This document shows positions 1-7,573 of a stretch of 64,000 nucleotides of DNA, piece after piece; position 1 is the first letter of the stretch; each line of letters begins with the position of its first letter. A program made the position numbers and the translations under genes. The stretch is taken from assembly GCA_025057155.1 (NCBI GenBank), contig JANWYD010000002.1, positions 1 to 64,000 on the forward strand. The letters are read 5' to 3'. Source of the DNA: Chloroflexaceae bacterium (GTDB lineage Bacteria; Chloroflexota; Chloroflexia; Chloroflexales; Chloroflexaceae). The notes below the pieces were generated by a model. That model did no database searches, had not been told where the DNA came from, and worked only from the letters and a program-made list of their open reading frames with translations.

Positions 1-110
1 CCCGGGCCCCCCGGGGGGCGGCGGGGGTTGTGCGGGGGGGGGGGGGGGGGGGTCCCCCCCGCCCGGGCGGCCGGCCCCACCCCCCCGCCTTTGGGTCGGC
101 TCCCTCCCGC
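1..110. repeat. Extreme G/C homopolymer tract at window edge
   Basis: This stretch is almost only G and C, with an uninterrupted run of 19 G at 34-52 and several C runs. It resembles no coding sequence and no repeat elsewhere in the window. It is most simply a low-quality contig end or an assembly artefact. The remaining bases up to the tRNA-Arg promoter at 276 show no gene I can support. Confidence 0.6.
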
Positions 111-275
111 CATTGGGCCGGGGCCTTGCCACGATCAGGCGCCGCGATGGGCCGGCGGAACGCTCGAAAATAAGCCCTGGCAGACCAGGAACGAAAAATG
201 ATCCTGTCGCGCAACCATGCCGCCCCGGCCCCTGCTGCCAGAGGTGGACTTTGCACCAGCCCTGCCCCTCCCCGG

Positions 276-304
276 TTGCGCGAACTCCCCGAACATGGTA
301 TACT
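276..304 (+). promoter_or_regulatory. Sigma70-type promoter of tRNA-Arg
   Basis: TTGCGC (276-281) and TATACT (299-304) are separated by 17 bases. The -10 box lies 20 bases before the mature tRNA 5' end. Confidence 0.6.
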
Positions 305-324
305 TATGCCGCTGATATGAACAC

Positions 325-401
325 GACCCCGTAGCTCAGTGGATTAGAGCGTTTCCCTGCGGAGGAAAAGGTCGCGCGTTCGAGTCGCGCCGGGGTCGCC
401 A
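325..401 (+). tRNA. tRNA-Arg (anticodon GCG)
   Basis: A complete cloverleaf can be drawn. The acceptor GACCCCG pairs with CGGGGTC, the D stem is GCTC/GAGC, the anticodon stem TTTCC/GGAAA encloses the loop CTGCGGA, and the T arm is GCGCG-TTCGAGT-CGCGC. The discriminator is G and CCA is encoded. Anticodon GCG reads CGC (Arg). A20 in the D loop and C35 match arginine identity elements. Most bacteria read CGC with an A34 (inosine) tRNA, so a G34 version is uncommon. Confidence 0.9.
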
Positions 402-402
402 G

Positions 403-430
403 AAAGCCGGAGCCGTATGGCTCCGGTTTT
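403..430 (+). terminator. Rho-independent terminator after tRNA-Arg
   Basis: A perfect 8-bp stem (CCGGAGCC/GGCTCCGG) with loop GTAT is followed by TTTT, immediately after the tRNA. Confidence 0.85.
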
Positions 431-470
431 GTCATCGTGAACACCGGCGCCCGCACGCCGACCCAGGCCT

Positions 471-1220
471 ATGTCCGATATTTATGCCGCCTACGCTCCT
501 ATCTACCACGCCATCGGCCAGGGCGCGTTCGCCGAGGCCCTGGCGCGCCGCATCCTCGCCGCCCTCCCCGCCCCCCCCGAACGGGTCCTCGACCTGGCCT
601 GCGGCGCCGGCGCCGCTACCCTGGTCTTTGCTGCCAGCGGCGCGGCAACGATAGGTGTTGATCGCTCCGAGGCTATGCTCGCCATTGCCCGCGCCCGCGC
701 CGGCGATCTGCCCGTCACATGGCTCGCCGCCGACATCCGGCGCCTGCCCATAGGCGAGATGCTCGCGCTGGCGTCGTTTGATCTGATCACCTGCCTCTAC
801 GATAGCCTCAACTATCTCACCGGCGATGATGATCTGGCCCTGGCTATCGGCCACGCGGCGCGCCTGCTGCGTCCCGGCGGGCGCCTGATCTTCGATCTCA
901 ATACCGAACATGAGTTTGCCCTGTGGGGAGAGGGGTTGGATCAGGTCGTGCACGATGCCGATGGCCTCCTGGTCTACCACCGCCTCAGCTATGACGCCGC
1001 GGTGCGTCTGGCCCACGGGCGCGTGGTCTGGTTCGCGCACGAGGACGGACGCTGGCGGCGGGGGGAAGAGCGGCACGTTGAGCGGGCCTGGAGCGACGCG
1101 GAGGTGCTGGATGCCCTCGCCGGCGCCGGGCTGCGCCTCGCCGCGCGCCGCACGCCATCCTGGGAACCGGCGCCCCCCGATGCTCCGCGTGTCGTCTATG
1201 AGGCCATTCGCGCTTCCTGA
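471..1220 (+). CDS. Class I SAM-dependent methyltransferase
   Basis: A 249-residue cytosolic protein with a Rossmann methyltransferase fold. Motif I is DLACGAGA at residues 41-48, the acidic end of strand 2 is the D of VDRSEAM near 63, and the post-I region is AADIRRLP. GGRLIFDLNTEHEF near 138 corresponds to motif III. The length fits one catalytic domain with no extra module. It stands alone after the tRNA-Arg terminator and before a repeat-rich gap, so the context gives no substrate. Family assignment is firm; the methyl acceptor (small molecule or protein) cannot be read from the sequence. Confidence 0.85.
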   Translation: MSDIYAAYAPIYHAIGQGAFAEALARRILAALPAPPERVLDLACGAGAATLVFAASGAATIGVDRSEAMLAIARARAGDLPVTWLAADIRRLPIGEMLALASFDLITCLYDSLNYLTGDDDLALAIGHAARLLRPGGRLIFDLNTEHEFALWGEGLDQVVHDADGLLVYHRLSYDAAVRLAHGRVVWFAHEDGRWRRGEERHVERAWSDAEVLDALAGAGLRLAARRTPSWEPAPPDAPRVVYEAIRAS

Positions 1221-1423
1221 AGGGGAAACCAGGTTTCTCCCGGTCTCCGCTCGCCGGGAGGGGTTAGCGAGGGCGAAACCACCGTCTGTGGAGAGGGCGT
1301 AGGAGGGCAAAGCCCTCCCACGAATTTCTAGCCCGCCGTTGACGCGGCGTTCAGGAGAGAGTGTGGGAAGGCTTTGCTCTCCCAAAAACATCGCGGATAC
1401 GGCGCGCAGGCGCCACCCAAGAC

Positions 1424-1450
1424 AAACGCCCCTGCTCAGCAGGGGCGTTT
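1424..1450 (-). terminator. Strong hairpin terminator of the mini-gene
   Basis: A perfect 13-bp inverted repeat centred on one base (AAACGCCCCTGCT and its complement), read on the minus strand into TTTGTCTT. It lies 14 bases after the stop codon of the 21-codon ORF. Because the stem carries A and T runs on both sides it could act in both directions. Confidence 0.75.
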
Positions 1451-1464
1451 CGCTGAGAGCGGGG

Positions 1465-1530
1465 TCACCGGTTCGGTAAGACCTGGCGGGCCTCACCAGC
1501 GGCGACGCCCATACGCTTACTATCATTCAT
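1465..1530 (-). CDS. Putative 21-residue peptide (or structured RNA) mini-gene
   Basis: A short ORF starts MNDSKRMG and ends QVLPNR. What singles it out is its complete expression frame. It has a consensus promoter (1590-1618), a Shine-Dalgarno sequence matching the 16S 3' tail over 11 bases (AAGGAGGTGAT, 1535-1545) with 8 bases between its GGAGG core and ATG, and a strong terminator 14 bases after the stop. The transcript would be about 160 nt and contains nothing else. The peptide is basic, has no signal sequence or membrane segment, and I recognise no family. The same RNA can partly fold on itself (CGCTG near 1503 with CAGCG near 1454), so it may instead be a small regulatory RNA. It is not in frame with any neighbour. 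Confidence 0.5.
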   Translation of the reverse strand: MNDSKRMGVAAGEARQVLPNR

Positions 1531-1589
1531 GGGCATCACCTCCTTCGCGCCTGGACGGCTTACCTGGTTGTGCAACAGCCAGCACTGGT

Positions 1590-1618
1590 ACTATAACCAG
1601 GGAACGGGTTCGTGTCAA
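1590..1618 (-). promoter_or_regulatory. Consensus sigma70-type promoter of the mini-gene
   Basis: On the minus strand a perfect TTGACA (1613-1618), 17-base spacer and TATAGT (1590-1595). The predicted start of transcription near 1583 leaves a ~50-base leader before the 21-codon ORF. Confidence 0.75.
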
Positions 1619-1772
1619 GATGGAGAAACCCTCGGCAGGGCTGGTGCAAAGGTTCGGGGACAGGCTCCAAACTCTGGTATTTGGAGGCGTAGCAGCTAAT
1701 ACCAGCACAAAGACCTTATCAGGCGTCTACACTGCCCTGGCCTCCCGTCCCTCTCTGCAAGCGACAATCGCA

Positions 1773-2192
1773 TCAGGGCGTGGCGAGGGTGGGCGTCGGC
1801 GTCCCTGGCGGGACCGGCGTGCCGACCACCGGCGTTCGCAACAGCGAAGGGATCAACAGCGTCTGCCCTGTCTGCAACGCGTTGGGGTCGGTCAGGCCGT
1901 TGGCGGCTACCAGTTCGTCTACCGTGGTATTGAAGCGCTCGGCGATGGCGCTGAGGGTGTCGCCGGGCTGGACGGTGTAGAGCGCTGCAGGGGTGGGCGT
2001 GGGGCGTTCCAGCGAGGCGAGGGCCGTGGCCGTCGCGTCCACGTCGAGGGTTGGCGCAGGCGTGATGTCGAGGACCGCCGGCAGGGTTGGCAGGGTCGCG
2101 GTGGGGGGATCAGGAATGCAAGCGACGCAGACCAGTGCCAGACCAACGACCAGGGTGGCCCGCGGCGGATGCAGCAAGCGGTGAACTGCCAT
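1773..2192 (-). CDS. LysM-domain lipoprotein
   Basis: A 139-residue exported lipoprotein that probably binds peptidoglycan. The N-terminus is basic, then hydrophobic, and ends in the lipobox VCVAC with the lipidated cysteine at 25. A Pro/Thr-rich linker follows, then one LysM domain at about 70-115 (from YTVQPGDTLSAIAERF to TLLIP), then a Pro/Thr tail. The start at 2192 is chosen because it gives a normal lipoprotein signal; an in-frame ATG at 2276 would add 28 residues with no signal-like features. A good promoter lies upstream (2286-2315). It is a single-gene unit, probably with an envelope role. Confidence 0.8.
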   Translation of the reverse strand: MAVHRLLHPPRATLVVGLALVCVACIPDPPTATLPTLPAVLDITPAPTLDVDATATALASLERPTPTPAALYTVQPGDTLSAIAERFNTTVDELVAANGLTDPNALQTGQTLLIPSLLRTPVVGTPVPPGTPTPTLATP

Positions 2193-2285
2193 GGTATGAC
2201 GAACCTTGTGGAAATGCGGATCGGTCAGGAGGTTTAAAATAGGTGAATAATCCATGCGCTGATGGATCGGAAACAAGTGTTGTTC

Positions 2286-2315
2286 ATTCTACCAGTGTTT
2301 CGATGTGAATGTCAA
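2286..2315 (-). promoter_or_regulatory. Promoter of the LysM lipoprotein
   Basis: TTGACA (2310-2315), 18-base spacer, TAGAAT (2286-2291) on the minus strand. Its position favours the internal start at 2192, because the ATG at 2276 would leave almost no leader. Confidence 0.65.
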
Positions 2316-2571
2316 CGGTGAAAACTCGCGCGGGTCGGGCACAGGCAAGTTCGCGACCCTTTCCGGGGTAAGAAAGGAGGAATCCGGAAGGCCGTGGCAT
2401 AGCGCGCGGCTGAGGGGAAATTGGTTTTCCTATGCCTCAAATATGGGGATGCGAGTCAAGATTGCGTCAGAAAAACCTGAACCTGAGAGGGGGGCCGCGG
2501 GTTTTCGATCCTCCTCCGCCCGGCGATAGAGTATACTATGACGTAGCAGGGAAGCGATGAAAGGCAGAACG

Positions 2572-3354
2572 ATGGCAATTACATTAAAAAGCCCGCGGCA
2601 GATCGAGTTGCTCCGCGAGTCGGGGCGTCTGGTGCGGGCAACTTTTGAGGTCCTGCGCGAACATATTCGGCCAGGTGTCTCGACGGCAGAGCTTGATGCA
2701 ATTGCCGAGGAGTTCATCCGTAAACACGGCGCCGAGCCGGTCTACAAAGGCTATGTGCCTCCCAGCCGGCGCGGCTGGTCGAATAGTCCGCCCTTTCCCG
2801 GCGCCATCTGCGCGTCGGTTAATGATGTGATCTGCCATGGCATTCCCAGCAAGAAGGAGCGTCTGCGCGAAGGGGATATCATTGGCATCGACATTGGCCT
2901 GCGCCTGAATGGCTGGATCGGTGATGCCTGCGAGACCTTCCCGGTTGGCAAGGTCAGTCCGGCCACGCAGCGCCTGCTGGATACGGCGCGCCAGTGCCTG
3001 CAGGTGGGCATCGAGCAGGCCTACGCCGGGAATACCCTTCGCGCCATCGGCGCGGCCATCCAGCGTCATGCCGAGGCGGCAGGCTTCTCCGTGGTGCGCG
3101 AATACACCGGTCATGGTCTCGGACGCAACCTGCACGAAGAGCCGACCGTCCTGCACTACGACGATCCGCGCAACACGCGCAAGATTATGGCCGGCATGGT
3201 TTTTACCATCGAGCCGATGATTAACGCCGGGCGCCCGGATACAAAACTCGACCGCGACGGCTGGACGGTGCGCACTGCTGATGGGTCGCTCTCGGCCCAG
3301 TTCGAGCATACCCTGGCGATCACCGATGATGGGCCGATCCTGTTGACGGCCTAG
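2572..3354 (+). CDS. map: Type I methionine aminopeptidase
   Basis: A 260-residue metallopeptidase that removes the initiator methionine from nascent proteins. It opens with MAITLKSPRQIELLRESGRL, typical for the family. The five metal ligands can be placed in GIDIG, in GDACETFPVG, in TGHGLGRNLHEEP (the catalytic-site His), in FTIEPM and in QFEHTLAIT. There is no N-terminal SH3 or zinc extension, so it is the short bacterial form. An ATG at 2557 in the same frame is an alternative start with its own GGGAAG; the chosen ATG has AAAGG at proper distance and matches the family start. It is transcribed alone. Confidence 0.95.
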   Translation: MAITLKSPRQIELLRESGRLVRATFEVLREHIRPGVSTAELDAIAEEFIRKHGAEPVYKGYVPPSRRGWSNSPPFPGAICASVNDVICHGIPSKKERLREGDIIGIDIGLRLNGWIGDACETFPVGKVSPATQRLLDTARQCLQVGIEQAYAGNTLRAIGAAIQRHAEAAGFSVVREYTGHGLGRNLHEEPTVLHYDDPRNTRKIMAGMVFTIEPMINAGRPDTKLDRDGWTVRTADGSLSAQFEHTLAITDDGPILLTA

Positions 3355-3459
3355 TGGCGCATCCAGCCGGTTTTCTCAAACAAGAGGTTATCGGCACGCC
3401 CTCCCACCGTGGAGGGGCGCAGAGAAATCTGGTTTTCCCGCCTTCCTCGCAGGTGGCAT

Positions 3460-3738
3460 ATGCATACATCTCCTTCACTGGAAGAACAACTCGTCGCCGC
3501 GCTGCAGGCCGGCGATGCGGAAGAGGCGCGCCGCCTGGCGCGTCTCCTTCACGAGCGCGGTTTCGATGCGACGGCAATGCAGCGAGCCCTGGCCGCTGAT
3601 CCCCACCTCGAAGAGCAACTCTATGCCGTGCTGCAAGAGGTTATACCCCTGTCTCGGCGGGCGGCGAAACGTCGCGCGATCCGCGCCGCCGAGGAACGCG
3701 ACTGGGGCAACTGGCGCGAGGGTAAACGCAAGCTCTGA
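3460..3738 (+). CDS. Small hypothetical protein, alpha-helical
   Basis: A 92-residue soluble protein rich in Ala, Arg, Glu and Leu, predicted almost wholly helical. It begins MHTSPSLEEQLVAALQAGDA and ends in a very basic tail (RAAKRRAIRAAEERDWGNWREGKRKL spans about 67-92). The upstream in-frame ATG at 3409 lies inside a GGGAAA-type palindromic repeat and is unlikely. The helical hairpin style (ARRLARLLHERGFDATAMQRAL) resembles protein-binding helical repeats, but I recognise no family. It follows map by about 105 bases and may be cotranscribed. Confidence 0.6.
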   Translation: MHTSPSLEEQLVAALQAGDAEEARRLARLLHERGFDATAMQRALAADPHLEEQLYAVLQEVIPLSRRAAKRRAIRAAEERDWGNWREGKRKL

Positions 3739-3895
3739 CGGGCGCGGAGCGCATGCCAGGCCGCTTGCCGCGGTCTGAAGAGTGCAATCCAGAATATGCG
3801 CTTTTCGTCGGAGAATTGAGACCTACTGCGCCCTCCCAGAAGGACGCCTGTGCGTTCGGTCGTTGTGCGGCGCGACCGCCTGAACCCCTGGCGCT

Positions 3896-4345
3896 TCAGT
3901 ATACCCGGTAAATGACGAAGGCGTGGTCGCCGCTCGCGTCACGCAGCAGGATCTCGACCTGATCCTTGCCAATCACGCCCCGACTCAAGGGATCGAAGTT
4001 CTTCGCCCCCTCGACATAGTAGTAGTACACCTGACCGTCGAGTTGCAGGCCGCGCAGATTGCTGGCCCGGGCGCTGTAGCCGTCGCCTACGGGCACGAGC
4101 GGGTCGGCCACGGCGCCGCTCAACCGGTCGCGAATAGCGTCAACCACCAGACGCAGATCAGTAGCGGTCGCCAACGGTGTGGCAGGGGGCAGTAGGTGCA
4201 GGAGCGCCCACGCCAGCGCGCTTAGCAACAGCAGGAGTTCGATCCCGATCAGGACGTTCAAGGTGCGCGGGCCGATCCGTCGCACCGGAACGGTCCGCTC
4301 GTACAGGGCGCCCTCGGCGCTCGCATGGGTAGTGGCGTGGATCAC
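3896..4345 (-). CDS. Hypothetical single-span membrane protein
   Basis: A 149-residue protein with one transmembrane helix at about 30-52 (LNVLIGIELLLLLSALAWAL) after a cytoplasmic segment. The remaining ~95 residues would lie outside the cell and include a short beta-rich stretch (YYYYVEGAKNFDPLSRG). No signal peptide cleavage site, lipobox or enzymatic motif is visible. It is divergent from the YggT-like gene at 4589 across a ~240-base gap. I do not recognise the family. Confidence 0.6.
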   Translation of the reverse strand: MIHATTHASAEGALYERTVPVRRIGPRTLNVLIGIELLLLLSALAWALLHLLPPATPLATATDLRLVVDAIRDRLSGAVADPLVPVGDGYSARASNLRGLQLDGQVYYYYVEGAKNFDPLSRGVIGKDQVEILLRDASGDHAFVIYRVY

Positions 4346-4588
4346 GGCGGTTCCCCTTCGTCCTGTTGCGCCTGATCGGGTGGAGTAAGCAATGCTCGGG
4401 TGCGAAAAGGCTTCTTGATATATAGTGTATCAGAACCGTATTAACAGTGCCATAGGTCTTAGGTCATAGCACGCTGAGATGGCGCTGACAGCCTGACAGG
4501 CGCGCCGGCGGGCCGCCCGCAGGAAACCAACGGCGCCGGCAGGGCGCTATGACAGACCACAATCTGAAACGATGCAACCAGAGTAGCA

Positions 4589-4933
4589 ATGATGTTCCGG
4601 CCATCCACACGGCGCCCCGCTACAACCTGGCTCGTCTGGCTTACCGGCGTCCTTGAGGCGTTGCTGCTGGCGCGCCTGGTGGCCCGCGCTCTGGCCGCCC
4701 GTCCCGATAATCCAGCCTTTGCATTGTTATACGGTGTTACTGACCCGTTGGTCACACCCTTCCTGGCCCTGCAGCCCGATCTGCCACCTTTTGGCGCGGC
4801 GCTGGAGTGGCCCACCGTCCTCCTGGCGCTGCTGGCGCTCCTCAGCGGCTTCGCCCTGTGGCGTTGGCGCTTGCCTCGCGCAACCACCTCGCGAGATCCA
4901 GCGTCTAACTCAGCGGTTTCTTCGCAACAGTAG
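4589..4933 (+). CDS. YggT-like small membrane protein
   Basis: A 114-residue protein with two hydrophobic helices (about 12-35 and 73-93). The pattern between them, ALAARPDNPAFALLYGVTDP followed by LVTPF, matches the YggT family signature (residues around a TDP-L-x-P-F turn). Family members are inner-membrane proteins linked to osmotic tolerance or cell-envelope organisation, without known enzymatic activity. The next gene starts 70 bases downstream on the same strand and encodes another small membrane protein, so the two may form an operon. Confidence 0.65.
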   Translation: MMFRPSTRRPATTWLVWLTGVLEALLLARLVARALAARPDNPAFALLYGVTDPLVTPFLALQPDLPPFGAALEWPTVLLALLALLSGFALWRWRLPRATTSRDPASNSAVSSQQ

Positions 4934-5003
4934 GCGAAGGCCCGAACGTCGTCGGTCTGAGAGGACTTGCTGGAAGCGTCAAAACGTTGCTGGAGTGACG
5001 TCT

Positions 5004-5459
5004 ATGCTCGAACATCTACAAAGTGTTATGACAGGGTTGTTCATCGCGATGATGGCGGCGCTGGCGCTTGCCAGTGTGGGGCTGGCGCTGATCTGGCGCA
5101 GCGTCAGGCGTCTTAACGTTCCTCAGGAGGCGGGCTTCTTCACCACCATGCACCACGTGCCGCTGCTGCTGATGGTGTTGCTCGATCTGCTCGACTTCGG
5201 GCTGGATATCTTCGCCGCGCCGGTGAGCTGGGTGCTCCTCGACCGCCTGGGCCTGCGCGGGCTGCGCAACAAGGCCGCGCTGGAGGCCCTGCTCCCCTTT
5301 ACTCAGACTGTGCCGACCTTTACCCTGGCCTGGCTGGCGGCACGCTGGCTCAACCTGCGTGATGATCGCTTCACACAGATCATTGAGAGCGAGGCGGTGG
5401 CCCCCCCGCGCCAGTTGGAGGAGGGACGACAGGCTGGAATTCGCCGGCCCCTGACTTGA
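5004..5459 (+). CDS. Hypothetical two-span membrane protein
   Basis: A 151-residue protein. Hydrophobic segments lie near 8-30 (MTGLFIAMMAALALASVGLA) and 50-75 (PLLLMVLLDLLDFGLDIFAA), with a weaker one near 110-125. The start at 5004 is preceded by GGAG at 8 bases. The reading frame stays open back to 4653, but that part overlaps the YggT-like gene and is a shadow. It is convergent with cysK, with a shared hairpin between them. No family recognised. Confidence 0.6.
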   Translation: MLEHLQSVMTGLFIAMMAALALASVGLALIWRSVRRLNVPQEAGFFTTMHHVPLLLMVLLDLLDFGLDIFAAPVSWVLLDRLGLRGLRNKAALEALLPFTQTVPTFTLAWLAARWLNLRDDRFTQIIESEAVAPPRQLEEGRQAGIRRPLT

Positions 5460-5467
5460 GAAGGGGA

Positions 5468-5490
5468 CTGGGAGGGCGCAGCCCTCCCAG
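5468..5490. terminator. Palindrome between convergent genes, likely bidirectional terminator
   Basis: CTGGGAGGGC-GCA-GCCCTCCCAG is a perfect 10-bp hairpin placed between the stop codons of the 5004-5459 gene and cysK. The same GGGAGGGC/GCCCTCCC core recurs in many intergenic gaps of the window. There is no T tract, so termination would be of an atypical kind. Confidence 0.5.
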
Positions 5491-5524
5491 GGATCCTGTC
5501 ACTCGCCGTGAGGCAGCGGGCAGG

Positions 5525-6454
5525 TTACTCTTCGCTGTACAGCGGAGTGCTGAGGTAGCGTTCGCCGTTGCTGGGGGCAATAAAGACGATCAGCTTGCCG
5601 GCGTTCTCAGGGCGACGGGCCACGCGCATCGCCGCCACCGCTGCCGCGCCGCTGGAAATGCCCACCATCAGGCCCTCCTCCCGCGCCAGACGCCGGGCCA
5701 TATCGAAGGCGTCTTCGTTCGAGACGACCTGGATCTCGTCAATGATGCTGGTGTTCAGCACCTCAGGAATGAACCCCGCCCCGATGCCCTGGATCTTGTG
5801 CGGGCCGCGCTTGCCCCCCGACAGCACCGGCGAGCCTTCCGGCTCCACCGCCACCGTCTTGAACTCCGGCTTGCGCGCTTTGATGACCTCGCCAACCCCG
5901 GTGATGGTGCCGCCGGTCCCCACTCCCGCCACCAGGATGTCAATCTGGCCGTCGGTGTCGTTCCATAGCTCTTCGGCGGTAGTGCGACGGTGGATCTCAG
6001 GGTTGGCCGGGTTCTTAAATTGTTGCAGCATGTAGCCGTTAGGCAGATCGGCCAGGATCTCCTCGGCTTTGGCGATCGCCCCGGGCATGCCCTCGGCGCC
6101 GGGCGTCAGCACCAGTTCGGCGCCATAGCCGCGCAGCAGTTTGCGCCGCTCGATGCTCATCGTCTCGGGCATGGTCAGGATCAGCCGATAGCCCTTGGCC
6201 GCGGCCACGAACGCCAGACCAATGCCGGTGTTGCCGCTGGTCGGCTCGATCAACACCGTTTCGCCTGGCCGGATCTTGCCTTCACGCTCGGCGGCCTCGA
6301 TCATCGCCAGTCCGATGCGATCTTTGACCGAACTCGCCGGATTGAAAAACTCCAGTTTGGCCACCACGGTCGCATCGCTGTCATTCACGCGGTTCAAGCG
6401 CACCAGCGGAGTATTGCCGACCAGTTCGGTAATGCTGTTATAGATGCGCGCCAT
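5525..6454 (-). CDS. cysK: Cysteine synthase A (O-acetylserine sulfhydrylase)
   Basis: A 309-residue PLP enzyme that makes L-cysteine from O-acetyl-L-serine and sulfide. The PLP lysine is in [12 protein letters not shown] (about 42), the substrate loop is TSGNTGIG (about 69-76), the phosphate-binding loop is GTGGTITG (about 177-184), and the C-terminal SSGAAA serine binds the pyridine nitrogen. Length and motifs match CysK rather than CysM or cystathionine synthase. The ATG has GGAG upstream at good distance. It is monocistronic, with a promoter at 6515-6543 and convergent with its downstream neighbour. Confidence 0.95.
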   Translation of the reverse strand: MARIYNSITELVGNTPLVRLNRVNDSDATVVAKLEFFNPASSVKDRIGLAMIEAAEREGKIRPGETVLIEPTSGNTGIGLAFVAAAKGYRLILTMPETMSIERRKLLRGYGAELVLTPGAEGMPGAIAKAEEILADLPNGYMLQQFKNPANPEIHRRTTAEELWNDTDGQIDILVAGVGTGGTITGVGEVIKARKPEFKTVAVEPEGSPVLSGGKRGPHKIQGIGAGFIPEVLNTSIIDEIQVVSNEDAFDMARRLAREEGLMVGISSGAAAVAAMRVARRPENAGKLIVFIAPSNGERYLSTPLYSEE

Positions 6455-6514
6455 GGGTTGCTCCTGATCACGAACCGCCGCGAGGCCGCGGCTGCCTGAG
6501 GAAATGCTGCAAAA

Positions 6515-6543
6515 ATTGTAACGCCCCTGGGAGCATAAGTCAA
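6515..6543 (-). promoter_or_regulatory. Promoter of cysK
   Basis: TTGACT (6538-6543), 17-base spacer, TACAAT (6515-6520) on the minus strand, about 60 bases before the cysK start. Confidence 0.65.
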
Positions 6544-6673
6544 ATTATTGATGAAAATTATCAAGTACCGCTGATGCGGTATACTGGGTGTGGGACACCG
6601 GTTTCGGAAGGGCGCAACCGTTGCCGCCCCTTCCTTACCCATGCCGTAGCGAACCTATTCTGAGGAGCGTGTC

Positions 6674-7240
6674 ATGCGTGGCCGATCAGTGCGAACAGCG
6701 GAGCGCGCGGGCGGCGGGGAGGAGGCCACTCGCCTCACGCGGTGCGCTGGAACCTGGCTGGCCCAGCCGCCCGATGCCGCCGAACAGGAGCGCATCGCCG
6801 AGGCTTCCCGGCGCCTGCAGCAGCAGCGCGCCATCGCGACCGAGTTTTACCGCGACCTGGACGCCGCGGGCGTCTTCTGTATCGAGTTGTTTCGCGGAGA
6901 GGAGTTTGCGCCGTTGCACTTCTCCGATGAACTGGTCGAGCAGATGATCGCCCGCGTGGGCGAACCGCCGGTGGTGGAAGCCGGCGAGGAGCATGTCTTC
7001 TCCGACTACCTGCGGCGCGCGGTGCTCAGCGTAGCCTCGCCCAACACCCGCCGGTTGCTTGCAGCCCAGTTGCGCCGCTACCTGCCCCGCTACGTCGAGG
7101 CCCGGCGCTGGAAAGAAGCCATCGCCATTGACTTCAGCGCCTTGCGCACCTCGCTGGGCAATGAGGTCTCGCCCTTTCTGGCGCAGATGGCCCTTGCCGG
7201 CCTGGCCGATTACTACGAGGCCCGTGAGGAAGAGGGGTAG
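6674..7240 (+). CDS. Hypothetical protein
   Basis: A 188-residue soluble protein preceded by a good TGAGGAG. Residues 1-30 are Arg/Gly-rich; the rest is mostly helical, with a long charged helix near 38-60 and an acidic C-terminus. Conserved-looking aromatic and acidic stretches (EHVFSDYLRRAVLSVASPNT) give no family match that I recognise. The gene is divergent from cysK and is followed by the tRNA-Glu promoter. Confidence 0.6.
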   Translation: MRGRSVRTAERAGGGEEATRLTRCAGTWLAQPPDAAEQERIAEASRRLQQQRAIATEFYRDLDAAGVFCIELFRGEEFAPLHFSDELVEQMIARVGEPPVVEAGEEHVFSDYLRRAVLSVASPNTRRLLAAQLRRYLPRYVEARRWKEAIAIDFSALRTSLGNEVSPFLAQMALAGLADYYEAREEEG

Positions 7241-7250
7241 ACATAGTATG

Positions 7251-7276
7251 TGATTTTGGATTTCGGATTTTGGATT
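7251..7276. repeat. ATTTTGG-type tandem repeat
   Basis: Short array of the 7-8 base unit (GATTTTGGATTTCGG...). Five further copies of this array type occur in the window (26352, 28615, 42403, 53078, 61323). Confidence 0.7.
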
Positions 7277-7342
7277 TCCGCTCCCTACCCCGCTGCGGGT
7301 ATCGGGCCGGCCCGCAGGCTCCGGAGATCGTCGCCGCGCGAC

Positions 7343-7371
7343 TTGATAGGATTGCGCCTGTTTGTTATAAT
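7343..7371 (+). promoter_or_regulatory. Promoter of tRNA-Glu
   Basis: TTGATA (7343-7348), 17-base spacer, perfect TATAAT (7366-7371); the tRNA begins 12 bases later. Confidence 0.75.
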
Positions 7372-7382
7372 GAGTGCTGCCG

Positions 7383-7459
7383 GCCCCCATAGTCTAGTGG
7401 CCTAGGACGTCACCCTTTCAAGGTGAAGATCGCGGGTTCGAATCCCGCTGGGGGTACCA
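7383..7459 (+). tRNA. tRNA-Glu (anticodon TTC)
   Basis: The acceptor GCCCCCA pairs with TGGGGGT (terminal G-U), the anticodon stem TCACC/GGTGA encloses CTTTCAA with anticodon TTC, and the T arm is GCGGG-TTCGAAT-CCCGC. CCA is encoded at 7457-7459. The only tRNA-Glu isoacceptor needed for GAA/GAG. Confidence 0.95.
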
Positions 7460-7470
7460 CAATGCACGGA

Positions 7471-7500
7471 ACGCCAGGGTAACACCCTGGCGTTTCTGCT
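7471..7500 (+). terminator. Terminator after tRNA-Glu
   Basis: ACGCCAGGGT-AAC-ACCCTGGCGT is a perfect 10-bp hairpin followed by TTCTGCT, 11 bases after the tRNA. Confidence 0.8.
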
Positions 7501-7573
7501 ATCTGGCTCCGGGCGCCGCCTTGCCGGGTTGTCAGGGAGGCGCGAAGGGCCGCCTCACCGCGCCTCCCGTATC

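Noticed and set aside
113-334. 73-codon plus-strand ORF before tRNA-Arg
   Set aside because: It overlaps the tRNA promoter and tRNA start and has no ribosome-binding site or recognisable family.
432-1526. Long minus-strand ORF over the methyltransferase and the mini-gene
   Set aside because: It is antisense to a clear methyltransferase, has composition of a shadow frame and contains no domain.
1523-1708. 61-codon minus-strand ORF ending at the mini-gene
   Set aside because: It runs through the consensus promoter and the Shine-Dalgarno sequence of the mini-gene and looks non-coding.
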